Of a stretch of DNA of 64,000 bases, positions 27,731 through 35,639 are shown piece by piece. Below the pieces are notes generated by a model. It had not been told where the DNA came from, made no database searches, and was given only the letters and a program-made list of their open reading frames with translations. Position 1 is the stretch's first letter, and every line of letters starts with the position of its first letter. Origin of the DNA: Microbacterium sp. EST19A (lineage in GTDB: Bacteria; Actinomycetota; Actinomycetes; Actinomycetales; Microbacteriaceae); contig NZ_JAHXYZ010000002.1 in assembly GCF_019969685.1 (NCBI RefSeq), positions 1,240,001-1,304,000 of the forward strand. The letters are read 5' to 3'. Position numbers and translations under genes: made by a program.

Positions 27731-27878
27731 ATCGTCAGGAAACAAGGGCGCTCGGCCGCACCGCTCCAACGAGGGCGCTCATCCTAGGTCCGTTACGGGG
27801 AGTGGGTCAGGACCAAAGCAACCGGCAACGGGCAAGCCGCCAGCAGGTAATTCTGGTGTTTCGACACCTCAGAAGTAG
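27708..27878 (+). CDS. Small Gly/Pro/Ser-rich protein coupled to DUF6338 gene
   Basis: A 56-aa low-complexity protein (MSGNKQGESSGNKGARPH.., ending in STPQK) whose ATG lies 23 bp before the DUF6338 stop in another frame. From memory, DUF6338 genes are often followed by a similar short, disordered, repeat-like ORF, which is why it is listed. The sequence alone gives limited support. It ends 11 bp before the convergent RyR gene stop. Confidence 0.45.
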   Translation: MSGNKQGESSGNKGARPHRSNEGAHPRSVTGSGSGPKQPATGKPPAGNSGVSTPQK

Positions 27879-27889
27879 TCGCCACGCGC

Positions 27890-28174
27890 TCAGGCATTGC
27901 GCGACGCGATAAGCCGACGCAACGCGTCGAGGTATTCGAGCGCCTGTTCGCGGTCGCTTTCTTTCTCTTCTTCGCTGAGCTCTTCGTAGCGCGTAGCCAT
28001 CTGCCTAGACCACTTCTCAGCGTCATCGACCGGAATGGTCAGAGAGCCATCAGCGTTCTGCACACATCGGCTGTGCAGATATCGTTGCCAGTGCGACCAC
28101 CTAGCGTGCTCGACCGCGGCCAGAGTCTCGAGAGCTTCTGTTGACTCGAGTCCCGCCCAGCTTGAGCCTGTCAA
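27890..28174 (-). CDS. RyR-domain protein, third gene of the TIR-caspase operon
   Basis: A 94-aa protein that is almost entirely one RyR (ryanodine receptor repeat-like) domain. It has EHARW (residues 22-26) in the first helix, a Trp at 55, and [16 protein letters not shown] (63-78) matching the RyR pattern of a helix ending in K..DR. RyR domains in bacteria accompany nucleotide-signal and TIR systems and have been proposed as ligand sensors. The ATG overlaps the caspase stop by 4 bp, so it is made together with it. It could be a split-off sensing domain or an inhibitor of the protease (inference). Domain call is by motif pattern, not alignment. Confidence 0.62.
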   Translation of the reverse strand: MTGSSWAGLESTEALETLAAVEHARWSHWQRYLHSRCVQNADGSLTIPVDDAEKWSRQMATRYEELSEEEKESDREQALEYLDALRRLIASRNA

Positions 28175-29157
28175 ATCAACCTCTCATTCACGAGGTTCCA
28201 GTAGTGCTCCCCGAGGACGGTGAGTTCACAGGCTCGACTTTCCATCGCAGCGTAGTACATGTGAACTGCCCCGACCGGTTGCACGAGGTTGACCCTGACA
28301 TAGTTCTGCAGGACCTTGAAGGTGGCGGTGTTGGCGGGGTCTGGCGGCGGTATGGTTCCGTCCGCGATCTGTTCTGCACTGCGGCTCGGCTCAAACGAAG
28401 GGTCCAGCGGCAAGGGAACTCCCGGTACCGGAAAGATTGAAGTGATTTGCCGAAGATCTTCCAGCGAGATCGGAGGTCGCGCACGGCGCAAAGACACGAA
28501 ATTGGTCACGTTGGTCTTGAACACGGGGCGCTGTTGCCAGGGGCCCAGAGACTGATCGACATGCGCGTAAACGCTGCCGGGCGTAATGTCACCGACGAGG
28601 TTGGAGGCTGCGCCGTTCAAGGCGTCGACCAAGAGGCTGGTGAACACTCCTGAACCGCCGGACTCGAGTGCGTACTGATTCGCTGTAGACGCGGCCAAGA
28701 TCGTTACGCCTTCACGAATGTCTGCCTGAGCAGCGCCGGTTGCAGCGCCGGCGGCAGCTCCACTGTGACAGCTGTCGAGAATGATGATCTTGTTCGTCGC
28801 AGGCGACTGATTTGCGAGCGTCATGATCTCTGAGAGCGCCAGCCCATCGTCGCCGTCGCGCGAGTCGCTCACGCAGAGAAAGCCACCTGTCTCATCGAGG
28901 TAGCCGTGCCCAGAGAAATACAGCAAAGCGATCTCTGCGTCGTCTCGGAACAGCTCGCGCACCGCTTCCCGTAGTGCAGCCCGCTCCACCGGCGAATTCT
29001 CACCGGTCCCTATAAGCAACTTAGGGCTGATGAAGTTAGCAGTGCCGTCTGCGTCACGCTCGAGCACGGCAAAGACGCTATGGGCATCGTTGACGCACCC
29101 TCGCAACGAGGGCATCTCGTTGTAGTGGTCGACACCGACGATTAGGGCCTTGCGCAC
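28171..29157 (-). CDS. Caspase-like protease, Thoeris type IV effector candidate
   Basis: A 328-aa peptidase C14-fold protein. [25 protein letters not shown] is the classical start of metacaspase-like domains. The catalytic His84 is in LLYFSGHGY and Cys130 in [10 protein letters not shown]. Residues after about 230 form a separate C-terminal part ending in [30 protein letters not shown], a conserved-looking tail likely to sense the signal. In type IV Thoeris a TIR enzyme makes N7-cADPR, which activates a caspase-like protease that degrades host proteins and aborts infection. The TIR gene lies 6 bp upstream. The dyad and family are clear; the system assignment follows from pairing. Confidence 0.85.
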   Translation of the reverse strand: MRKALIVGVDHYNEMPSLRGCVNDAHSVFAVLERDADGTANFISPKLLIGTGENSPVERAALREAVRELFRDDAEIALLYFSGHGYLDETGGFLCVSDSRDGDDGLALSEIMTLANQSPATNKIIILDSCHSGAAAGAATGAAQADIREGVTILAASTANQYALESGGSGVFTSLLVDALNGAASNLVGDITPGSVYAHVDQSLGPWQQRPVFKTNVTNFVSLRRARPPISLEDLRQITSIFPVPGVPLPLDPSFEPSRSAEQIADGTIPPPDPANTATFKVLQNYVRVNLVQPVGAVHMYYAAMESRACELTVLGEHYWNLVNERLI

Positions 29158-29163
29158 GATGGC

Positions 29164-29535
29164 CTAGAGCGAATCGATGAAGGTCGAAATGTTCTCGTCA
29201 GTCCACGCCACTGTCTTAATCCCCGTGATGGTTGATCGGTCGCCCGAGTAAGCCCAGATTCCGAGGATCGGCTTGCCTTCATCCTTCGCGCACTCGATCT
29301 CCCATGCTTGGCCCGTTGAAGCTGCGGAGTTCTCGCTTACGAGGACGATCACGCCGTGCGAGCGCTTGATCCGCGTACGCACCTTTTCTTTCCAGTCGGA
29401 GTCGTAGGCCTCCTTGACGGACATGTCGATGAAGGAGTATGGCGCTCGCGGCGACAGCGACTGCCCTTTCAGAAAATCACGTTGGCGCTCGTCCTCGATA
29501 GCAAACGCTACGAAAATTACCTTCTCTTCAGCCAT
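29164..29535 (-). CDS. TIR-domain (ThsB/DUF1863-like) signalling enzyme, Thoeris component
   Basis: A 123-aa single-domain protein from the ATG at 29535 (GGGG 6 bp upstream; a longer frame to 29571 adds 12 residues). VIFVAFAIEDERQRDFLKG is the first strand and helix of ThsB-like TIRs; WKEKVRTRIKRSHGVIVLVSENS is the core strand. GQAWEIECAKDEGKPILGIW carries the candidate catalytic Glu (79 or 81). ThsB proteins turn NAD+ into cyclic ADP-ribose-type signals on phage infection. Its immediate partner is a caspase-like protease, giving the type IV arrangement. Shorter than the ~200-aa type I ThsB. Confidence 0.83.
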   Translation of the reverse strand: MAEEKVIFVAFAIEDERQRDFLKGQSLSPRAPYSFIDMSVKEAYDSDWKEKVRTRIKRSHGVIVLVSENSAASTGQAWEIECAKDEGKPILGIWAYSGDRSTITGIKTVAWTDENISTFIDSL

Positions 29536-29896
29536 GGGAGCCCCTGTTCGAACGTCGTTGTGGTGGTTCATACTACTGACAAACGCAGGCCTAGTTCCAT
29601 GATCGATCCTGTTGCCCCCTTAGGGACCCGCTCCGGCGATGGCAGCCTCGCCCCTCCAGCGGCCTACTGCTTCGTAGGGTCAAACGAACACGCTGCCCGA
29701 GAAGCGTCCAGAGGTCCGCTCGCGCATCTGCAACGTGGCCCGTGAGTCATCCGCAGGTTCGCGCGCAGGCGATGCCGCCGATCCGTCCTGCCTCCCTACC
29801 GGTAGCTAGCGATTCTCTGACAATGACCCGCGGTGCGATTCGTCGACGCGAAATGCCGAGGAGCCCATGTCCCCGCAGCCGGGCGCTGCGCTTACG
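29536..29896. other. Gene-free stretch upstream of the Thoeris-like operon
   Basis: About 360 bp between the TIR gene and the convergently placed end of the ASCH gene. It should hold the promoter of the leftward TIR-caspase-RyR operon; a TAGTAT -10-like sequence lies near 29573, but no good -35 was seen. No RNA gene or hairpin was recognised. Confidence 0.4.
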
Positions 29897-30331
29897 TCAT
29901 TGATTAACGGACAAACCGCTGCTGGCGATCAGCTCGACCTGCAGTGAATCGAGGTAGCGGAAGCTCTGGGGCGGTCCAAATCCCAGCAGGTCTCGGAGCG
30001 AAGCGAGGGACACTGGTCGCTCCCACGCTCTAGGGCGCTCGACTTCCAGAAGGGTGGAGGCGTCGGTGCCTTGGAGGTATTCACCGAGGGCGTCCTCTGG
30101 AATGTCGATCGCGTCCGAGTGCAGCTCCCAGACACGGTCTGGTGGCAGTTTGCTTGCCTGCTTCAGACGCACCGTGCCCACGATCGCGCGCTCCGGGGAG
30201 CTCGAGTAGAGCACGATGGTTGTGCCAGCGGGGAGGTCGGGGAACTTACGTCTGACTTCGATCGTCTTGCGTCCTTCGAGGATTGCCCTCGCGTACCGGG
30301 GCTTTATCGATAGGAACAGGGCGCGGGTCAT
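29897..30331 (-). CDS. ASCH-domain protein
   Basis: A 144-aa protein with FLSIKPRYARAILEGRKTIEVRRKFP at its start, the RNA-binding-like PUA/ASCH motif. TIVLYSSSPERAIVGTVRL and a long C-terminal helical part follow. The ATG at 30331 is preferred to one 12 bp upstream because it overlaps the stop of the GNAT-PIN gene as ATGA. ASCH proteins bind or process nucleic acid and some are ribonucleases or modified-nucleoside hydrolases. The pairing with a PIN fusion suggests a toxin-antitoxin-like or defence pair (inference). Confidence 0.8.
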   Translation of the reverse strand: MTRALFLSIKPRYARAILEGRKTIEVRRKFPDLPAGTTIVLYSSSPERAIVGTVRLKQASKLPPDRVWELHSDAIDIPEDALGEYLQGTDASTLLEVERPRAWERPVSLASLRDLLGFGPPQSFRYLDSLQVELIASSGLSVNQ

Positions 30332-32352
30332 CGTCCTTCCCATCCAACCTGAGTACGGATGACATCATCGAAGAGCCCGGGGGTTCCAGTGCGTGTGGTG
30401 ATGAGTGAGGTGGTGACACCGTGCTTGCGTAGTAGCGCATCGAGTGATTTTCGCCCCAGCGGGGCGTCAAGCACGTGTGTGTCCTCGAATCTCAGCACCA
30501 GCACCTTCCCGTCTTTTGCGTGCCCTTGGATCTCCCCACCCCGGAGGACCCCCAGGGTTCGGTACCGGTCAACTGCGTCCTGCACGTGCATCACTTCGGC
30601 GTCGACCACACGAGAGTGTGCGACGACGGCGCGAACTGCGCGGTGTTCAGGGGCAGTCGGGTCCTTGGTGACATACCACAGCACCCGGGTTGGGATCTCC
30701 CAGTGTTTCATCTTTGGCGCCGCGAAGTACACGAACTCGCGAGCGAGCCCAAGGGCGGGTCGATCGCGGACCTGGAAAAGAGTGTCGTTGAAGCCCAGGA
30801 GTTCGCGGGCATAACGCGGCTGGATCGGCACAACCCTCACGGGGACATCCGTCCCAAGCAGGAGTTGCGGCCAGTGCCGTCGCTCATACTCGGTCACTTC
30901 CGCCGGGGTGGTAAGGGAGGCGGTCTGTGACGGATCGGGGTGGCGTGCAAGCCGGGCGGCAGGTGGCTCGGATTGGAAGCCGTCGGTGACAAGTGCGGCT
31001 CGCAACGCCGGGTTCAGAGCCCCTTCCACGATCGCCACGGCGCCCGCGGCTCGCTCCAACGCCAGGGCACGGAGGTACCTAGTCAGTTGGAATGCGATAG
31101 TTCCGCCGAGCGAGCCTCTCGCGACGCGCATCACCGAAACGCGGAGCGTATCGTCGGTAGATTCCGTTCCGAGAAGAGCCCAACGCCGCCCGCGATCATC
31201 GAGGAGAACCTCAAGGCGCGCCGTGGCCGGTCTCGCAAGCACCGCACGAAGCTGCTTCCGGAAGACTGTCCCCTTCTCTCCGTTGCGGATGTCGACAAAC
31301 TCGTCTTCTAGATCCGCGGTGACTTGGTCTACGGACTGCCAGCGCAGGCCGGCCGATTCCAACTGTCCAGAGCGGAACTCAGTCGGTGCGGACGGGGGGA
31401 TGAACGCACGAAGCAAATCCACTGGACGGAGCACGTCGATGGCGTACTGTTCGCGCGCCCACTCCGCCGTGGCTGCGAGAAAGCTCTCGTCCCGTGTAAC
31501 AAAGTAGTCGGCACCAGCAAGCACCGCGTCCGCGAGGTGTTTAGCGTCATTTCGGAGACTGGAGTCTCGCTGTATAGCCGCGGTCGGCATCCGCGCAACG
31601 AACTCTGCTGCGAGCGGCCTCATTGTCTCGCGTCGTCGCAGCGCGACCAGTCCCTGGAGACTGCGTTGCACCCGTTGCCGTTCGACGGGCGGTTCCAAAT
31701 GATTGACTTCGACGGACACCTCTGGTGACACCGCGAGCTCAACCACATCCACTAACCAGTCCGCGGCCAGCCCCTTCGACTCCTCTCGGTCCGGGCGCTC
31801 CATCTGGTTCGAGGCGTACAGGTCGATCACGACGTTCGAATCGAGCACGGCGATGGGGCGCGAGGAGTCGTAGAGGGCGCTCTCAAGCAGGTCGAGTTGC
31901 CCGATCTTGCGTGTCCAGACCGTGAGTGTCGATCCTTTAGCTGCTCTGCCAGGGCGTTCAGCAGTCGGCGCCATGTCCAGCGATCGCCAAAAGCCGTCCA
32001 TGTCGTAGTCCGACCGACAGTGTGCGGTGATCACTGCACGATCGAGATTCGCAGCGATCGCTGCGTCGACCATTGCCTTGGCGAGGCCGATCCCCCGCGC
32101 GAGTGCATCAACACAGACGTGTACAAGTTTCAGTGTCTGCTGGCGCGGCGTGCTGTAGAGGAGATAGCCCTGAACAACATCGTCGACCGTGCCGAGAATC
32201 AGTCGTCGCCGCGCTCCCGCCTCCTCAAACGCTGCGAAAGGAAGATGGCCGAGCGTCGTGCGGTTCTTGCGGTGCAGCTCGATTACGCGTGCGTACTCTT
32301 GGTCCGCCTGGCCGCGTGTTGCATCCCATGGATAGATCTTCACCCGCGACAT
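30328..32352 (-). CDS. GNAT-PIN-PUA-like three-domain fusion protein
   Basis: A 674-aa multidomain protein from MSRVKIYPWD (an upstream GTG at 32394 is possible). Residues about 1-150 are a GNAT acetyltransferase with VHVCVDALARGIGLAKAM. About 165-320 are a PIN nuclease: VLDSNVVIDLY gives the first Asp, LRNDAKHLADAVLAGADYFVTRDE the later acidic residues. A GNAT-like middle part follows (QLTRYLRALALERAAGAVAIVEG). The C-terminus starts with VVPIQPRYARELL, resembling the ASCH motif of the next gene. PIN domains cleave RNA; the combination suggests an RNA-targeting toxin. The fusion and overlap with the ASCH gene are the notable points. Confidence 0.75.
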   Translation of the reverse strand: MSRVKIYPWDATRGQADQEYARVIELHRKNRTTLGHLPFAAFEEAGARRRLILGTVDDVVQGYLLYSTPRQQTLKLVHVCVDALARGIGLAKAMVDAAIAANLDRAVITAHCRSDYDMDGFWRSLDMAPTAERPGRAAKGSTLTVWTRKIGQLDLLESALYDSSRPIAVLDSNVVIDLYASNQMERPDREESKGLAADWLVDVVELAVSPEVSVEVNHLEPPVERQRVQRSLQGLVALRRRETMRPLAAEFVARMPTAAIQRDSSLRNDAKHLADAVLAGADYFVTRDESFLAATAEWAREQYAIDVLRPVDLLRAFIPPSAPTEFRSGQLESAGLRWQSVDQVTADLEDEFVDIRNGEKGTVFRKQLRAVLARPATARLEVLLDDRGRRWALLGTESTDDTLRVSVMRVARGSLGGTIAFQLTRYLRALALERAAGAVAIVEGALNPALRAALVTDGFQSEPPAARLARHPDPSQTASLTTPAEVTEYERRHWPQLLLGTDVPVRVVPIQPRYARELLGFNDTLFQVRDRPALGLAREFVYFAAPKMKHWEIPTRVLWYVTKDPTAPEHRAVRAVVAHSRVVDAEVMHVQDAVDRYRTLGVLRGGEIQGHAKDGKVLVLRFEDTHVLDAPLGRKSLDALLRKHGVTTSLITTRTGTPGLFDDVIRTQVGWEGR

Positions 32353-32643
32353 AGCGCTAAGCGTAGGGGTAGGAACGTCTCCGCGGGACAACACCCAAGA
32401 CCGCGCGAAGACGGAATCATGCGCCCGTTGCCGTTCCCGATGCCGCGCAACTGCGCGCGACGGCTATCGCCTCCTCGCCTGGGCGGCGTCCGTCGTACTC
32501 CATGATTAGGAGCGACTCGCACCCGAGCCACAATGGTCCTAGGCTCGCGCTTATGGCCATCTCGGAGCCCCCGTTCGTCACGCCAACACAGCCGAACACC
32601 TGGCCAGCCCGAACACCGCAAACTCGCGCAGAGATGTCTGATC

Positions 32644-33156
32644 GTGGATAAACGCTCCCATCAGCGCGCTGCACTGCTTGCGCTCGATGTCGATGGCACA
32701 ATCTCCCGGATCTACCGCGAGGAAGAGCGCGCGCTGCATCAGAACGACGAAGGCTGGCGCTCCTGGATGGCGGTCGACGATGACCTCGTGGACGCACTTG
32801 ACGACCTCGCCCAGCGACCCGGCGTGCAGGTCGCCTGGCTGACGACGTGGCCGCGTGATCAGGTCGGCTGGTTGATCCGCGAGCCGTTGCGAGGCAAGCT
32901 CATCGGCCCGTACGTGCCTTGGCAGAACTGGCCCAAGCGTGGATGGCGGACGGCGAGCCTGATCTCGCACATTCGGCAGACGAGCCCGAACGCAGTCGTG
33001 TGGGCAGACGATCAAGCTCCCGAGGACGCTGAGCAACGGCTAACCGCAATGACGGAGGTCCCATCGCTGGTCGTCCGCCCCGACAAGTTTGTGGGCGTCA
33101 CCCTTGCCGATATTGGGCGAATTGATCAGTTTCTAGCCGAGCAGCTCGGACTCTGA
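32644..33156 (+). CDS. HAD-superfamily domain protein
   Basis: A 170-aa protein with ALLALDVDGTISR (HAD motif I, nucleophilic Asp) near the start, WLTTWPRD as motif II-like segment and VVWADDQAPEDAEQRL as the C-terminal acidic motif. Similar proteins are annotated as HAD domains of Swiss Army Knife RNA-repair type. The start is uncertain: GTG at 32644 has only a weak ribosome site, and the frame is open to 32533. Likely phosphatase; substrate unknown. The 290 bp before it separate it from the divergent GNAT-PIN gene. Confidence 0.7.
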   Translation: MDKRSHQRAALLALDVDGTISRIYREEERALHQNDEGWRSWMAVDDDLVDALDDLAQRPGVQVAWLTTWPRDQVGWLIREPLRGKLIGPYVPWQNWPKRGWRTASLISHIRQTSPNAVVWADDQAPEDAEQRLTAMTEVPSLVVRPDKFVGVTLADIGRIDQFLAEQLGL

Positions 33157-33180
33157 ACGCCCGCCGGGCACTGCGGGCGT

Positions 33181-33558
33181 TCATTCGGCGGCTTCCTCAG
33201 CCTTGGCGCGAGCGTGAGATGCGCAGAGTGCCCACACCCACATTCGGATCGTGTAGGTCCTCGCCGGCGCCCCGCATTCTTCGCAGGTTGTCGTGCTCTC
33301 CCACTCAGCAGCGAGGATGGCTTCGCTGAATTCTTTGTTGTAATCGTAGACGTCTTCGGATGCCCGAGCGTAAAAGCTGAGAGAGCCGAACTTTGATTTG
33401 ACCTGCTGAACGACGTAGCCCGGAGCGATCGCCGCGAGTTTTCTGTCGAGCCGGTCGAGAAGCGGGTACCAGCCGGAGCTCACATCGATGAGCTCAGGCC
33501 AGCCAGGTTCGATGCGAGCAATGATCCGCCGAAGCTCCGGCGGAGCGTTCTCAGTCAT
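33181..33558 (-). CDS. Conserved hypothetical protein with CxxC near the C-terminus
   Basis: A 125-aa protein with a strong AGGAGGGG site 6 bp before the ATG. The sequence PELRRIIARIEPGWPELIDVSSGWYPLLDRLDRKLAAIAPGYVVQQVKSKFGSL is followed by CEECGAPA, a probable half zinc-binding site, and a late Cys/His (LCASHA) that could complete it. I recognise it as a family seen in actinobacterial and phage genomes without known function. Convergent with the HAD gene. Confidence 0.7.
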   Translation of the reverse strand: MTENAPPELRRIIARIEPGWPELIDVSSGWYPLLDRLDRKLAAIAPGYVVQQVKSKFGSLSFYARASEDVYDYNKEFSEAILAAEWESTTTCEECGAPARTYTIRMWVWALCASHARAKAEEAAE

Positions 33559-33662
33559 ATCGTCCCCTCCTGATCGACGTTCTCTGCTCTAGACGATGCG
33601 AACGGGCTAGTGGTGGCTCACGGGTACCTCGGCTCGATGGGAGCCTCCGTACCTTCGTTCGT

Positions 33663-34067
33663 TTAGTCAGCCACATCCAGCGGTTCCGCAAGCAGGACCA
33701 GTGTGGAATGCTTCGAACCGTTACGGGCAACTAGGGACGCTCGGGACTGTTGCCGCAGTCGAGAATGTTCACGGAACGCGCGCCCTACGCGCAGACTGCG
33801 CATGACGGCCCTGTCGAAGCTAATCATTCCTCGACGACGCCACTCGATAGCGGCGTGACCTCGAAATCCCGTGACCGCCCGTCGGCGCTCCATGAACTCG
33901 ATTTCTGGGAAAGGACCCGGCAATCCACCTGTGTCGGGCAGCAGGTGGGTGAAGAGTTCGGCGAACGTCGGACCGAGGCCCGTGCGGCGTCGAGTCTGCG
34001 CGATGAAGATGGCGGCAGCCAGTGCCCATTCCTCCGCGGTGTCATCGCCGGTGAACTCTTCGAACAT
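33663..34067 (-). CDS. Hypothetical protein divergent from the XRE regulator
   Basis: A 134-aa protein, unrecognised. The core EEWALAAAIFIAQTRRRTGLGPTFAELFTHLLPD and FMERRRAVTGFRGHAAIEWRRRGMISFDRAVMRSLRVGRAFR looks like a helical/winged-helix domain with a basic C-terminus. The start is uncertain: 34067 begins at the core, while an ATG at 34145 would add a Cys-containing stretch (VCVMCE). Neither has a clear ribosome site. It shares its promoter region with the XRE gene. Confidence 0.5.
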   Translation of the reverse strand: MFEEFTGDDTAEEWALAAAIFIAQTRRRTGLGPTFAELFTHLLPDTGGLPGPFPEIEFMERRRAVTGFRGHAAIEWRRRGMISFDRAVMRSLRVGRAFREHSRLRQQSRASLVARNGSKHSTLVLLAEPLDVAD

Positions 34068-34260
34068 GTACACCCATTCTGTAGGCGGCGGACTCGTGAT
34101 GTCCTGCCACCAGATCGGGAACGCCTCACACATGACGCACACCATCACATTTCGCGGTCGCATGCACGGGCCGATCCCGCGGCGCGACCGCCAGTCACCG
34201 GGATGGGCAGCACACGTGCAGGGAGTAGCGGAGCAATCCGACGAAGATGATGATTGTTTC

Positions 34261-34286
34261 GTATGGCCTCCCAAATTATGCCATAC
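34261..34286. promoter_or_regulatory. Inverted repeat, candidate XRE operator
   Basis: GTATGGC and GCCATAC are separated by 12 bp in the divergent region between the hypothetical gene and the XRE gene. Position and symmetry suggest the binding site of the adjacent regulator. Confidence 0.5.
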
Positions 34287-34329
34287 CGATTAGGCCAAAC
34301 ATGAGCGCCCGGATCTAGACGCTTGGAAG

Positions 34330-34614
34330 GTGCGCCAGCGGAACGACGACTTGGAAGCAGATTGGGCTGCGTTCGCGCAGCGCTTCGCCACTTCCCTTCG
34401 CACTGCTCGCCACGAAGCCAATCTGAGCCAGGAAGACGTGGCCTACCGCGCCGGGCTGACCCGGTACACGTATCAGAAGTACGAGAAGGGCGAATCACGC
34501 CCCGGCCACCCGGCTAACCCGACGTTGCGAACTCTCCTGGCTCTCACCCAGGTGCTCGGCGTCACCTTGACCGATCTGGTCCCGGGGAACGCTCCCGATC
34601 TTCGAAGTCGCTGA
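34330..34614 (+). CDS. XRE-family helix-turn-helix regulator
   Basis: A 94-aa protein consisting of one HTH_3 domain: FAQRFATSLRTARHEANLSQEDVAYRAGLTRYTYQKYEKGESRPGHPANPTLRTLLALTQVLGVTLTDLV. The GTG at 34330 is weakly supported; GGAAGG overlaps it. It likely represses itself and the divergent gene through the repeat at 34261-34286. Its last 120 bp overlap the antisense 3' end of the second tniQ gene, an abnormal arrangement. Confidence 0.75.
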   Translation: MRQRNDDLEADWAAFAQRFATSLRTARHEANLSQEDVAYRAGLTRYTYQKYEKGESRPGHPANPTLRTLLALTQVLGVTLTDLVPGNAPDLRSR

Positions 34615-35637
34615 GCGCTGTTCAGTCCCCTGCGTGACCCACGGTGCATCGTCGGCCCAGCCGGGAACGATGCGCCGGGATACGACCCGAGATGCAGGTG
34701 CCGCACGCACAGCACGCTCCACGATGTCCGCTCTTCTGCCGGAGCGCGTGACGTGGCGCAGGAGAACCGCTTTCTCACGGTAGGACGCTTCCGCGACCCC
34801 CTTCTCAAACGGCGTTTTCGATACCGTCGCCCCGCTCGATTTTGGCATTCGGATCGCGGTGTACATCGCGGCGCGGTGAACCGCTACGACCGTGGCTGCG
34901 GTCGATTCCAGTTCCGCCGTCCGGCTTCCACCTCCAATGCCTACGGCGAGCCCGATAAGCCCTTCGACCTGCTGGGAGTCGCTCTCGGCGAGTGCAAACA
35001 AGCTGAGCGTGACGTCAGGGTGCGTTAGCGTCACGAGCAGGTCAACTGCCGGCGCATACGAGCACGAGGCTCGGAGCCAGCGCGCGTCAGGTCGCTCTTG
35101 CCAGCTGTCGATGATTAGGCGCAGGGCAAGGTCGTATTCGCCCGTGTGCATGGTCACCCCGCGTCTCCAGAGGATTCCTGAAATCGACTGTTCGGCGCGA
35201 TGGCACGCCGACGGGGTGGACAGGAGCTCATCTTCACCGAGGAAGTGCCATCGACGGTGGCGAATGCAAAACCCTCCTCCCCTACTGAACACCTCAGTCG
35301 GGTTTCCGTCGCTGCATACCAAGCACGCGGAGCGAGCGCGATCAACAACGTCGCACGTGGCGCAGCGTCGAAGCATCCACCGAACGTGGTGGCAGCGCCG
35401 ATACAGACGGAAGCGTGCGCGTTCCTTGGCGAAGTGCCCGGGAGGCAGCGCACCGATTGCCTCAGTCGCAGATGTGAATCGAGCGTTGGTCGAGCTCGAC
35501 CTGTTGGCACCAACCGTCCGCTCCAAATAGTGGGTGAGCGCGCTGAGATCGAGCGAGTTGGCGACGGCCAACCTAGCTAGGAAACCGGCAGGCGTCTCCC
35601 CGGGCAGCGGAATCACACGACAGGGAAGAGTTCGCAT
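34495..35637 (-). CDS. tniQ: TniQ family transposition protein, copy 2 (distal)
   Basis: A 380-aa TniQ. The N-terminal VIPLPGETPAGFLARLAVANSLDLSAL is the TniQ opening. Zinc-binding CATC..CLVC and FCIRHRRWHFLG follow. TniQ/TnsD proteins bind DNA at the target or bridge a guide to TnsC. It starts 2 bp after the first tniQ. The last 40 residues are simply the antisense of the XRE gene and are Ser/Gln/Arg-rich, so the natural C-terminus has probably been lost and replaced by read-through. It may be non-functional or altered. Confidence 0.85.
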   Translation of the reverse strand: MRTLPCRVIPLPGETPAGFLARLAVANSLDLSALTHYLERTVGANRSSSTNARFTSATEAIGALPPGHFAKERARFRLYRRCHHVRWMLRRCATCDVVDRARSACLVCSDGNPTEVFSRGGGFCIRHRRWHFLGEDELLSTPSACHRAEQSISGILWRRGVTMHTGEYDLALRLIIDSWQERPDARWLRASCSYAPAVDLLVTLTHPDVTLSLFALAESDSQQVEGLIGLAVGIGGGSRTAELESTAATVVAVHRAAMYTAIRMPKSSGATVSKTPFEKGVAEASYREKAVLLRHVTRSGRRADIVERAVRAAPASRVVSRRIVPGWADDAPWVTQGTEQRSATSKIGSVPRDQIGQGDAEHLGESQESSQRRVSRVAGA

Positions 35638-35639
35638 GC

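Noticed and set aside
29164..29535. Type I Thoeris (SIR2 ThsA) or type II (Macro-TM)
   Set aside because: No SIR2-SLOG or Macro-transmembrane gene is adjacent; the partner is a caspase-like protease.
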